Below, in pieces: positions 9,025 through 17,123 of a stretch of DNA of 56,982 nt. Numbering within the stretch: the stretch's first letter is position 1; every line of letters begins with the position of its first letter. The stretch is from Paraburkholderia solitsugae (lineage in GTDB: Bacteria; Pseudomonadota; Gammaproteobacteria; Burkholderiales; Burkholderiaceae): contig NZ_WOEY01000092.1 in NCBI RefSeq assembly GCF_013177695.1, positions 1 through 56,982 on the forward strand. The letters run 5' to 3'. The translations under genes were made by a program, and so were the position numbers. The notes below the pieces were generated by a model. The model had not been told where the DNA came from. It saw only the letters and a list, made by a program, of their open reading frames with translations, and searched no databases.

Positions 9025-9621
9025 ATGAAACAACCTTCCGCCTTGTCGGCGCTCGTCGAAGCGCTGCGCGTGCTGCCCGGTGTCGGGCCTAAATCCGCGC
9101 AACGCATGGCGTACCACCTGATGCAGCACGATCGCGACGGCGCCGAAAAACTCGGCCGCTCGTTGTTGTTCGCGACTGAACATCTGCAGCACTGCGAGAA
9201 GTGCAACACCTTTACCGAAGCGCAGATCTGCGAGGTCTGCCTCGATGAGGAGCGCGATCCGGCGTTGTTGTGCGTCGTCGAGACGCCCGCCGACCAGATC
9301 ATGCTCGAACAGACGATGACCTATCGCGGCCTCTATTTTGTGCTGATGGGACGGCTCAGTCCGCTCGACGGCATTGGCCCGAAGGAGATCCATTTCGACC
9401 GCCTGGTCAAGCGCGCCTCGGACGGCATCGTCAAGGAAGTCGTGCTTGCAACCAATTTCACCAATGAAGGCGAGGCCACCGCGCATTACCTCGGGCAGAC
9501 GCTCAAGGCGCGCGGTCTTGCCGTGACACGTCTCGCGCGCGGTGTGCCAGTGGGCGGCGAACTCGAATACGTCGACGCCGGCACGATCGCCCGCGCGATG
9601 CTCGACCGGCGCTCGATGTAG
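9025..9621 (+). CDS. recR: Recombination mediator protein RecR
   Basis: This is a 198-residue RecR of usual length. It has the N-terminal helix-hairpin-helix (LRVLPGVGPKSAQRMAYHL, about 15-33), then a four-cysteine zinc finger (CEKCNTFTEAQICEVC, about 57-72). A Toprim domain follows, starting CVVETPADQIMLEQT, and the C-terminal segment contains the ATNFTNEGEATAHYL and RLARGVPVGGELEYVD motifs. With RecF and RecO it loads RecA at single-strand gaps. The gene is co-directional with ybaB and dnaX. Confidence 0.97.
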   Translation: MKQPSALSALVEALRVLPGVGPKSAQRMAYHLMQHDRDGAEKLGRSLLFATEHLQHCEKCNTFTEAQICEVCLDEERDPALLCVVETPADQIMLEQTMTYRGLYFVLMGRLSPLDGIGPKEIHFDRLVKRASDGIVKEVVLATNFTNEGEATAHYLGQTLKARGLAVTRLARGVPVGGELEYVDAGTIARAMLDRRSM

Positions 9622-9743
9622 CGCGGCGCAACTGAAAGCGCCACGTCGCGGCGCCTGCGATGCCTGAGCGAGCCGCGCGAGACCGAGCCGCCACGCTTCG
9701 CGCCGCGCGCCGCTTGGGCAAGAACAGAACACAGAGGAGACAC

Positions 9744-10976
9744 ATGAGCGTCAACCCCGACCCCAGCGCCACCGCCACAGCTAAAGGCCCGCTTGCCGGC
9801 GTCAAGGTGCTCGAACTCGGCACGCTGATTGCCGGCCCGTTCGCCGCGCGCTTTCTCGGCGAGTTCGGCGCCGACGTCATCAAGATCGAAGATCCCAAGG
9901 GCGGCGATCCGCTGCGCAAATGGCGCAAGCTTTATCCGGAAGTCGGCGGCACGTCCCTATGGTGGGCCGTCCAGGCGCGCAACAAGAAATCCGTCACGAT
10001 CAATCTGAAGGCAGAAGAGGGCAAGGAGATCGTGCTGCGTCTGGCGAAGGAAGCCGATATCGTCGTCGAAAATTTCCGGCCGGGGTTGTTGGAGAAGCTC
10101 GGGCTCGGTTATGACGTGTTGTCGGCGGAGAACCCCGGGCTTGTGATGGTGCGGCTGTCCGGCTACGGCCAGACCGGGCCGTATCGCGACCGGCCTGGAT
10201 TCGGCGCGATCGCCGAATCGATGGGCGGTTTGCGCCACATCACCGGTTATCCGGATTTGCCGCCGCCGCGCATCGGCATTTCGATCGGCGATTCGATTGC
10301 CGCGCTGCACGGCGTGATCGGCGCGTTGATGGCGCTGCACCACAAGCAGGTGAACGGCGGCAAAGGGCAGGTCGTCGATGTCGCGCTGTACGAGGCCGTC
10401 TTCAACATGATGGAGAGCGTGGTGCCTGAATACGGCGTGTACGGCATGGTGCGCGAGCGCACCGGCGCGTCGCTGCCGGGCATCGTGCCGTCGAACACGT
10501 ATCCTTGCCGCGACGGCAGCATCGTCATCGGCGGTAATAGCGACCCGATCTTCAAGCGCTTGATGATCGCTATCGAACGCGAAGACCTGGCGAACGATCC
10601 AGGCTTGGCGCACAACGACGGCCGCGTGCCGCGGACCCAGGAAATCGACGGCGCGATCGCCGCGTGGCTCGCCACGCGCACCATCGACGAAGCGCTCGCC
10701 GTGCTGAACGCCGCCGACGTGCCGGTCGGCCGTATTTACAGCGTCGCGGACATGTTCACCGATCCGCAATTCATGGCGCGCCAGATGATCCAGCGCTTCA
10801 AGTGGCAGGACGGACAGGAAATCACGCTGCCGTCGGTGACACCGAAGCTCTCGGAAACCCCCGGCGAAACGCGCTGGTTAGGTCCGGAGCTGGGTGAACA
10901 TACCGATGAAGTCCTGCAATCGCTGGGCTATGACTCTGACCACATTGCAAGGTTGCATGCGCAACAGATTGTGTGA
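9744..10976 (+). CDS. CaiB/BaiF family CoA-transferase (class III)
   Basis: This is a 410-residue class III CoA-transferase. The N-terminal segment LAGVKVLELGTLIAGPFAAR, followed by LGEFGADVIKIEDPKGGDPLR, is the family fold. The conserved catalytic aspartate is expected near residues 160-180, in the segment around GIGISIGDSIAALHGVIGAL. Members move CoA between organic acids (formyl-, succinyl-, carnitine- and similar). The acid substrate cannot be told from sequence. I start at the ATG at 9744 because a GAGGAG box lies just upstream (9734-9739), and an earlier in-frame start would add a basic, non-family N-terminus. It lies 122 bp after recR and ends before a bidirectional terminator. Confidence 0.88.
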   Translation: MSVNPDPSATATAKGPLAGVKVLELGTLIAGPFAARFLGEFGADVIKIEDPKGGDPLRKWRKLYPEVGGTSLWWAVQARNKKSVTINLKAEEGKEIVLRLAKEADIVVENFRPGLLEKLGLGYDVLSAENPGLVMVRLSGYGQTGPYRDRPGFGAIAESMGGLRHITGYPDLPPPRIGISIGDSIAALHGVIGALMALHHKQVNGGKGQVVDVALYEAVFNMMESVVPEYGVYGMVRERTGASLPGIVPSNTYPCRDGSIVIGGNSDPIFKRLMIAIEREDLANDPGLAHNDGRVPRTQEIDGAIAAWLATRTIDEALAVLNAADVPVGRIYSVADMFTDPQFMARQMIQRFKWQDGQEITLPSVTPKLSETPGETRWLGPELGEHTDEVLQSLGYDSDHIARLHAQQIV

Positions 10977-11017
10977 GTGAGCGCGCGGTTAAGGCTCAAC
11001 AAGTGAACGCCCAGCAA

Positions 11018-11051
11018 AAACGGCGCGCGATTTCAAAACCGCGCGCCGTTT
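11018..11051. terminator. Bidirectional intrinsic terminator
   Basis: A GC-rich perfect stem (AAACGGCGCGCG / CGCGCGCCGTTT) with a 10-base loop lies between the convergent CoA-transferase and quinone-oxidoreductase genes. A-rich flanks become T tracts on both strands, so it can end both transcripts. Confidence 0.85.
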
Positions 11052-11099
11052 CTATGTGTAGCTCGACGAAGCGCGTGTTGAGCACGCTACGGCTAACGG

Positions 11100-12074
11100 T
11101 TAAGGCGTAATCACCACCTTCCCGATCACCCGGCGCTCCGCCATATCGCGCAATGCGCGGCCGGTGTCGTCGAGCGAATAACGTTCCGACACATAGGGCT
11201 TGAGCTTGCCCTCGCCGATCCAGCCGGTCATCTGCTGGAAAGCGGCGTGATTGTGCTGCGGCTCGCGTTTCGCAAAGTCGCCCCAGAACACGCCGACCAG
11301 GCTTGCGCCTTTGAGCAGCGTCAGGTTGAGCGGCAACTTCGGGATTTCGCCGTTTGCAAAGCCGACCACCAGATAACGCCCGCGCCAGCCGATGCTGCGA
11401 AACGCCGGCTCCGCATACACTCCGCCTACCGGGTCGTAGATCACGTCGGGACCTTTGCCGTCGGTCAGCACCTTGATGCGCTCGCGCAGGTCTTCCGTGC
11501 TGTAGTTGATGGTGGCGTCCGCGCCGTGCTTCACGCAGGTGGCAAGCTTCTCTTCGCTCGATGCCGCCGCGATCACCCGCGCGCCGAGCGCCTTGCCGAT
11601 CTCGACGGCGGCTAGCCCGACGCCGCCTGCCGCACCCAACACCAGCATCGTCTCACCGGCCTTCAATTGGCCGCGATCGACCACCGCATGATGCGAAGTG
11701 CCATAGGCGAGCGTGAACGCGGCGGCCAGCTCGAATTCGACGCCGTCCGCCAGCGGCACGCACGCCGCGACCGGCGCCAGCGCCTGCTCCGCAAACCCGC
11801 CCGAGCCGGTGAATGCGACCACCCGCGAGCCGGGCATGAACTGCGTCACCCCGGCGCCGACCGCGCGCACGACGCCTGCGACTTCCGAGCCGGGCGTAAA
11901 GGGCAGGGGTGGTTTGAACTGGTATTTGTTCTCGATGATCAGCACATCGGGAAAGTTGACGGCCGCGGCTTTGACGTCGATCACGACGTGGCCGGGCGGC
12001 GGCTCGAGGTCCGGCAGATTTTCGACGACCAGGCTCTCCGGCGGCCCGTATTGATTACAGCGAATCGCGCGCAT
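11100..12074 (-). CDS. NADPH:quinone oxidoreductase-like zinc-independent MDR protein
   Basis: This is a 324-residue member of the medium-chain dehydrogenase/reductase superfamily. The N-terminal GroES-like half (AAAVNFPDVLIIENKYQ, FTPGSEVAGVVRAVGAGV) is followed by a Rossmann half with the nucleotide motif GAAGGVGLAAVEIGKALGA (about 147-165). The zinc-ligand cysteines of true alcohol dehydrogenases are absent, which points to the quinone oxidoreductase (Qor) branch. I start at the ATG at 12074 because a GGAG box is close upstream and the fold starts there; the longer frame to 12182 adds 36 unlikely residues. Substrate unknown. It is convergent with the CoA-transferase. Confidence 0.87.
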   Translation of the reverse strand: MRAIRCNQYGPPESLVVENLPDLEPPPGHVVIDVKAAAVNFPDVLIIENKYQFKPPLPFTPGSEVAGVVRAVGAGVTQFMPGSRVVAFTGSGGFAEQALAPVAACVPLADGVEFELAAAFTLAYGTSHHAVVDRGQLKAGETMLVLGAAGGVGLAAVEIGKALGARVIAAASSEEKLATCVKHGADATINYSTEDLRERIKVLTDGKGPDVIYDPVGGVYAEPAFRSIGWRGRYLVVGFANGEIPKLPLNLTLLKGASLVGVFWGDFAKREPQHNHAAFQQMTGWIGEGKLKPYVSERYSLDDTGRALRDMAERRVIGKVVITP

Positions 12075-12302
12075 CGTGTCTCCATATCGATCAGGGTCCC
12101 CAAAGGGGACTTCCTTCGGGGGCGTCGCAACCATTCTGAGTGTAAAACAATTCGCACGATCGTGCGTTTTTATTGCTCGCAACCCGGTGCTTGCGCGATC
12201 GATACCCGTCGGCGAAGGGTCCGGCGCGTGCGCTTTGGATGTGATGCGCGGACCGCCTGCCGTGTCGTTCGCGTGCCTTCTTTCCTCGGTTACAATCGCC
12301 GC

Positions 12303-13061
12303 ATGCGAATCCTACTCAGCAATGACGACGGCTACCTGGCGCTAGGCCTTGCCGCGCTTTACGAAGCGCTCAAGCCGATCGCGGACGTCACCGTGATGGC
12401 CCCCGAGCAGAACTGCAGCGGCGCGTCCAACTCCTTGACGCTGTCGCGTCCGCTTTCGGTGCTGCGTTCGGCGAACGGTTTCTACTACGTCAACGGCACA
12501 CCAACCGACTCGGTGCACATCGCGCTGACCGGTATGCTGGACCACACGCCGGATCTCGTCGTCTCGGGCATCAACAACGGGCAGAACATGGGCGAGGACA
12601 CGCTCTATTCGGGCACCGTCGCCGCCGCCACCGAAGGCATCATGTTCGGTGTGCCGGCCATCGCCTTCTCGCTGGTCGACAAAGACTGGGTGAATCTCGA
12701 AGATGCTGCGCGTGTTGCCGCCGAGATCGTCGCGCACTACCTCGAACAACCGTTACCGGGGCATCCGCTCCTGAACGTCAATATTCCGAACCTGCCGTAC
12801 GAGCAACTCGGCGCCTGGCAGATCACGCGTCTTGGCAAGCGGCATCCGTCGCAGCCGGTGATCCGCCAGACCAACCCACGCGGCGAACCGATCTACTGGA
12901 TCGGCCCGTCGGGCAGCGCGCGCGATGCGAGCGAAGGCACTGATTTTCACGCCGTCGCCAACGGCCAGGTGTCGATCACACCGCTGCAGCTCGACCTGAC
13001 CGACACGCAAATGCTGCCCGCAGCGCGCGACTGGGCGCGCGCCGGTAGCAGCGCTTCATGA
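12303..13061 (+). CDS. surE: 5'/3'-nucleotidase SurE (survival protein)
   Basis: This is a 252-residue SurE, starting MRILLSNDDGY, where the DD pair at about 8-9 binds the divalent metal. The second metal and substrate motif is SGINNGQNMGEDTLYSGTV (about 88-106), with the conserved asparagine and serine. It dephosphorylates nucleoside monophosphates and helps stationary-phase survival. The start at 12303 is set by the family N-terminus; the open frame extends far upstream without homology. Its stop codon overlaps the pcm start, placing it first in the surE-pcm-nlpD-rpoS cluster. Confidence 0.97.
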   Translation: MRILLSNDDGYLALGLAALYEALKPIADVTVMAPEQNCSGASNSLTLSRPLSVLRSANGFYYVNGTPTDSVHIALTGMLDHTPDLVVSGINNGQNMGEDTLYSGTVAAATEGIMFGVPAIAFSLVDKDWVNLEDAARVAAEIVAHYLEQPLPGHPLLNVNIPNLPYEQLGAWQITRLGKRHPSQPVIRQTNPRGEPIYWIGPSGSARDASEGTDFHAVANGQVSITPLQLDLTDTQMLPAARDWARAGSSAS

Positions 13062-14149
13062 CCAGCGAGCGCGCAAAGCGCTTTCCGCTTGGCCTCGAGG
13101 ATCTGGTGCGCGAACCGCGCCGGCCTGAAGGGCGTCCGGGCGAAGTGCGCGCGGCGGTACTCGCCGCGAGCGCGGCGCTGAACGCACGCCAGCAACCGGC
13201 GAAGAACTCGCCGCTCGGCTCCGCGGGGAAGGTCCAGGCGAAGCCGCCGGCGAGGGCGCAGACCCAATCGCAAGCGACGCCGCAAGCAAAGCCGCAGGCT
13301 AAGGCGTCCATGCAGGCGCCGGCGAACGCGTCGCCGAACGCGTCTGCTAGCGTCCAGACGAGGACGCAGGCCAAACCACACGCAACAGCCGCCGCGCAAG
13401 GTTCGGCTGTGCGCGCCGCGCCGAAACCGGCGCCGGTGAACAAGGCCGGCGCCAAACTCAGCGAGCGCACCGCTGTGCCGAACGTCGCGTTGAACGGCGC
13501 TTTAGCACTGACTTCGGAACGGGTTCGCGAACGGATGGTCGAACGCCTGCGTGCGAACGGTGTGACCGATCAGCGCGTGTTGAACGCGATGTCGGTGGTG
13601 CCGCGCCACATGTTCGTCGACCCGGGCCTCGCGGCCCAGGCCTATGAAGATGCCGCGTTGCCGATCGGCCATCACCAGACGATCTCCAAGCCCTCCGTGG
13701 TCGCGCGGATGATCGAATTGGCGGCCGCCGGCCGCGCATTGAACAGCGTGCTCGAAATCGGCACCGGTTGCGGCTATCAGGCGGCGGTGCTGAGCCAGGT
13801 CGCGCGGGACGTTTACTCGATCGAACGCATCAAGCCGCTGTCCGAACGCGCGAAGACAAACTTGCGTCCGCTGCGCATTCCGAACATCCGGCTGCACTAC
13901 GGCGATGGCCGGCTGGGGTTGCCGTCGGCGGCGCCGTTCGATGCGATCGTGATTGCCGCGGCCGGGCTCGATGTACCGCAAGCATTACTTGAACAACTCG
14001 CGATCGGCGGCCGTCTGGTTGCGCCGGTCGGCTCGCAGGAAGGCCAGAACCAGGTGCTGACTCTGGTCGAGCGACTCGGACCCGCGCAGTGGCGCGAGTC
14101 GCGGCTTGATCGCGTTTTCTTTGTACCCTTAAAATCCGGAGTGATTTGA
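13058..14149 (+). CDS. pcm: Protein-L-isoaspartate O-methyltransferase with a long Ala/Lys/Gln-rich N-terminal extension
   Basis: This 363-residue protein is well above the roughly 210 residues usual for Pcm. Residues about 160-363 form the methyltransferase. It includes RVLNAMSVVPRHMFVDP, then HHQTISKPSVVARM, which contains the substrate-binding region, and the SAM-binding loop EIGTGCGYQAAVLSQ (about 232-246). It repairs isoaspartyl residues in aged proteins. Residues about 40-130 are low complexity (repeated AKPQAK and QTQSQ type runs), probably disordered, and would be unusual for a housekeeping enzyme; such extensions occur in Burkholderia relatives. ATGA overlap with surE indicates coupled translation. 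Confidence 0.95.
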   Translation: MTSERAKRFPLGLEDLVREPRRPEGRPGEVRAAVLAASAALNARQQPAKNSPLGSAGKVQAKPPARAQTQSQATPQAKPQAKASMQAPANASPNASASVQTRTQAKPHATAAAQGSAVRAAPKPAPVNKAGAKLSERTAVPNVALNGALALTSERVRERMVERLRANGVTDQRVLNAMSVVPRHMFVDPGLAAQAYEDAALPIGHHQTISKPSVVARMIELAAAGRALNSVLEIGTGCGYQAAVLSQVARDVYSIERIKPLSERAKTNLRPLRIPNIRLHYGDGRLGLPSAAPFDAIVIAAAGLDVPQALLEQLAIGGRLVAPVGSQEGQNQVLTLVERLGPAQWRESRLDRVFFVPLKSGVI

Positions 14150-14154
14150 CACCG

Positions 14155-15093
14155 ATGAGTATGTTGCGCGCGATGCAAAGAACCAGACTGACTATTCCCA
14201 TGACCGTAACCCAGCGTAGCGTGTGCGTGCTCGCCTTGTCCCTGTTGATGTCGGCGTGTGCGACCCGCCTCGATCAGGCGCCGGTCGTCGACCGCTCCGG
14301 CAGCGGCGCGCTCGGCACGCAAGCCGCGCAGCAGCCGGCCGTCCCCCTCGGGCCGCCGCCGCCGGGCTACTATCGCGTGAAGCCGGGCGATACCCTGTAC
14401 CGGATCGCGCTGGAGAACGGCCAGAATTACCGCGATATTTCGACGTGGAACAATCTCACCAACCCGAATCAGATTGAAGTCGATCAGCTGCTGCGCGTCG
14501 TGCCGCCAGGCGCGAACACTGCAGCACTGACGCCGGGTGTGTCGACGGCGCCGATCGGCAGCGGTGGTGCGGTGCAGAGCGCGCCGCTTGGCAGCACGCC
14601 GCCGTCGGCAGGTGCAGCAGCAGGTGTCGCGACGCCGCCGATCTACGGTTCGGGTGCGAACAACGCTGCGCTGACGCCACCGGCCAATCCGGGTGCTGCG
14701 AGCGACTCGAGCGCCGGCGCATCCGGCAACGTCGTGTTCTCATGGCCGGTGCGGGGGCCGATGCTCGGCACGTTCAACGATTCGACAAACAAGGGGATTA
14801 ATATCGGCGGCAACGCAGGCGATCCCGTCAAAGCTTCGGCGGATGGACGCGTGGTTTACGCCGGAAATGGGCTGCGTGGTTACGGCAATCTCATTATCAT
14901 CAAGCATGATGCAACTTATCTCACGGCGTATGCACACAACCGCGCTTTGATGGTAAAAGAAGGGGATGCGGTGACCAAAGGGCAGAAGATCGCTGAGATG
15001 GGCAATAGTGATTCCGACCGCGTGATGTTGCATTTCGAAGTTCGCCGTCAGGGTAAACCTGTCGACCCACTGAAGTACTTGCCGCCGCAATAA
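14155..15093 (+). CDS. nlpD: NlpD-like LysM/LytM lipoprotein, divisome amidase activator
   Basis: This lipoprotein of about 312 residues has a hydrophobic signal followed by the lipobox LLMSAC. Its LysM peptidoglycan-binding domain is YYRVKPGDTLYRIALENGQ (about 72-115), and a Gly/Ala/Pro linker leads to a C-terminal LytM (M23) domain. The catalytic histidine normally seen before GVDI is missing (NKGINIGGNAGDPV). This matches E. coli NlpD, which is not an enzyme but activates the amidase AmiC during septum splitting. The start is uncertain: a TTG at 14146 overlaps the pcm stop, ATG at 14155 is used here, and an ATG at 14200 would give a shorter signal peptide. The position before rpoS is the classical one; rpoS promoters often lie inside nlpD. 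Confidence 0.92.
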   Translation: MSMLRAMQRTRLTIPMTVTQRSVCVLALSLLMSACATRLDQAPVVDRSGSGALGTQAAQQPAVPLGPPPPGYYRVKPGDTLYRIALENGQNYRDISTWNNLTNPNQIEVDQLLRVVPPGANTAALTPGVSTAPIGSGGAVQSAPLGSTPPSAGAAAGVATPPIYGSGANNAALTPPANPGAASDSSAGASGNVVFSWPVRGPMLGTFNDSTNKGINIGGNAGDPVKASADGRVVYAGNGLRGYGNLIIIKHDATYLTAYAHNRALMVKEGDAVTKGQKIAEMGNSDSDRVMLHFEVRRQGKPVDPLKYLPPQ

Positions 15094-15104
15094 GCGAAAC
15101 GACC

Positions 15105-16187
15105 ATGCCGAAATCGAAGCGCCGCCCGCCGCAAGCCGAGTCTGAGACGATCAGCCGCGTCACGTCCGCTTCGGTGGACGAAGGTGGCGCTTCGGAGGTG
15201 GAAGAAGAGATCGCAGAGGAGCGCGATGTCGACGAACGCCAGGGCGGCGCGGAAGAGGCCGGGGACGCACGCGAAAGCGTCAGCGAAGCCGTGCCGGACG
15301 CAGACGATTTCCGCGCGCTGCTGCAAGCCGAGCTGACGGCCGACACCATTCAGCATTACCTGAACCGCATCAGCGTCAAGCCGCTTCTGACGGTCGAAGA
15401 AGAGCAGAAGTATTCGCGTCTGGCGAAGGCGGGCGAGTTTGAAGCGCGGCAAGTGATGATCGAGCGCAATTTGCGGCTCGTCGTCAGCATCGCGAAGGGT
15501 TACCTGAACCGCGGCGTGCCGCTGCTCGATCTGATCGAAGAGGGCAACCTCGGCCTGATGCACGCGATCGAAAAATTCGATCCGACGCGCGGCTTCCGTT
15601 TCTCCACGTATGCCACATGGTGGATTCGCCAGAGCATCGAGCGGGCGATCATGAACCAGGCACGCACGGTGCGTTTGCCGGTGCACGTGATCCGTGAGCT
15701 CAATCAGGTGCTGCGCGCGAAGCGCCATCTGGAAAAAAATTCGATGAATTCCGGCGAAGCGGCCGAGCGCCGCGATGCCAGCATCGACGACATTGCTTAT
15801 CTGACCGGCAAGACCACCGACGAAGTCACCGACATTCTCGCGCTGAACGAGCACACCGCGTCGCTCGACGCGCCGCTCGATCTCGACCCGGCGAGCAGCC
15901 TGCTCGATCTGCTGTCCGACGACCAAAGTCAGTCGCCGGATGCCGAAGTGCAGCACCGCGAGCTGGAAACGCTTACACGTGCGTGGCTCGCGCGTCTGTC
16001 GGACAAGCATCGTCATGTGATCGAACGCCGCTTCGGGCTGAACCACATCGAGCCCGCCACGCTCGAAGAGTTGGCCGACGAAATGGGCCTCACGCGCGAG
16101 CGTGTGCGCCAGATCCAACAGGAAGCGCTGGTGCGGCTGAAGCGCTTCTTTGCCTCCAACGGTGTTCGGAAGGACGCCGTTCTATAA
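15105..16187 (+). CDS. rpoS: RNA polymerase sigma factor RpoS
   Basis: This 360-residue group 2 sigma factor has an acidic N-terminal stretch of about 65 residues. Region 1.2 is ADTIQHYLNRISVKPLL. Region 2 follows with the core-binding and -10 recognition helices (RFSTYATWWIRQSIERAIM) and then region 3. The region 4 helix-turn-helix at the C-terminus (ATLEELADEMGLTRERVRQI) recognises the -35 element. It directs transcription in stationary phase and general stress. It is 11 bp downstream of nlpD, the conserved context, and this separates it from RpoD and RpoH. The N-terminus is longer than in E. coli RpoS (330 residues). Confidence 0.96.
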   Translation: MPKSKRRPPQAESETISRVTSASVDEGGASEVEEEIAEERDVDERQGGAEEAGDARESVSEAVPDADDFRALLQAELTADTIQHYLNRISVKPLLTVEEEQKYSRLAKAGEFEARQVMIERNLRLVVSIAKGYLNRGVPLLDLIEEGNLGLMHAIEKFDPTRGFRFSTYATWWIRQSIERAIMNQARTVRLPVHVIRELNQVLRAKRHLEKNSMNSGEAAERRDASIDDIAYLTGKTTDEVTDILALNEHTASLDAPLDLDPASSLLDLLSDDQSQSPDAEVQHRELETLTRAWLARLSDKHRHVIERRFGLNHIEPATLEELADEMGLTRERVRQIQQEALVRLKRFFASNGVRKDAVL

Positions 16188-16191
16188 CCTG

Positions 16192-16968
16192 ATGACACCG
16201 ATTCTTGTTTTCGACATCGAGACGATTCCCGATGTCGCCGGCATTCGCCGCCTCGAAGATCTGCCTGCCACGCTGAGCGACGCCGAAGTCGCCGAGCGCG
16301 CTTTTGCGGCGCGCCGCGAAAAAACCGGCGGCGATTTCCTGCCGCACCACCTGCAACGGATCGCGGCGATTTCCTGTGTGTTCCGCGACAACAACGGTTT
16401 CCGTGTGCGCTCGCTCGGCACGCTGGAAGACGGCGAGGCTGCGCTCGTGCAGTCGTTTTATCGCGTGATCGAAAAGTACACGCCGCAGCTCGTGTCGTGG
16501 AACGGCGGCGGGTTCGACCTGCCGGTGCTGAACTACCGCGCGCTGGTCAACGGCATCCCGGCCTCCCGTTTCTGGGACCTCGGCGAGGACGACCGCGAGT
16601 TCAAGTGGAACAACTACATCAGCCGCTATCACGCGCGTCACACCGATCTGATGGACGTGCTGGCGATGTATCAGGCGCGCGCCAATGCGCCGCTCGATGC
16701 GCTCGCGAAGATGTGCGGTTTCCCAGGCAAGATGGGCATGGACGGCAGTCAGGTGTGGCACGCCTACCAGGCAGGCCGCATCGAGGAAATCCGCAATTAT
16801 TGCGAGACCGACGTCGTGAATACCTATCTGCTGTATTGCCGCTTCCAGCTGATCCGCGGCGCGTTTTCGGCCGAAGAGTATGCCGATGAGATCAACCTGG
16901 TCAAAAATGCGCTGGCGCTGGAAACGGCGCCGCAATGGGCCGAGTACCTAGCCGCATTTGATCAGTAG
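16192..16968 (+). CDS. Predicted 3'-5' exonuclease, PolB-like DnaQ fold
   Basis: This is a 258-residue protein with the exonuclease I motif FDIETIPD (about residues 6-13, with metal-binding D and E). The ExoII-like segment is LVSWNGGGFDLPVLNYRAL, and the ExoIII-type region is EEIRNYCETDVVNTYLLY. This is the predicted PolB-related 3'-5' exonuclease family (PF10108); the biological substrate is not established. The start at 16192 is 5 bases after the rpoS stop, and an upstream in-frame start would extend into rpoS. It is likely co-transcribed with rpoS. Confidence 0.88.
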   Translation: MTPILVFDIETIPDVAGIRRLEDLPATLSDAEVAERAFAARREKTGGDFLPHHLQRIAAISCVFRDNNGFRVRSLGTLEDGEAALVQSFYRVIEKYTPQLVSWNGGGFDLPVLNYRALVNGIPASRFWDLGEDDREFKWNNYISRYHARHTDLMDVLAMYQARANAPLDALAKMCGFPGKMGMDGSQVWHAYQAGRIEEIRNYCETDVVNTYLLYCRFQLIRGAFSAEEYADEINLVKNALALETAPQWAEYLAAFDQ

Positions 16969-17123
16969 GCCGCTAGCCGGTCTTGTAGCGAAGGGGCTGC
17001 GCACGCTAGTGTCGCCCGAGGTGCCAGGCGCGCCGCGGCGATCGCAGCCGCGCCGAATCATTGGCAAGGGCGGCGCTTCGTCTACAATCTCGCCTTTCCC
17101 CCAAGTTTGTCAGGAAGTCGCAG

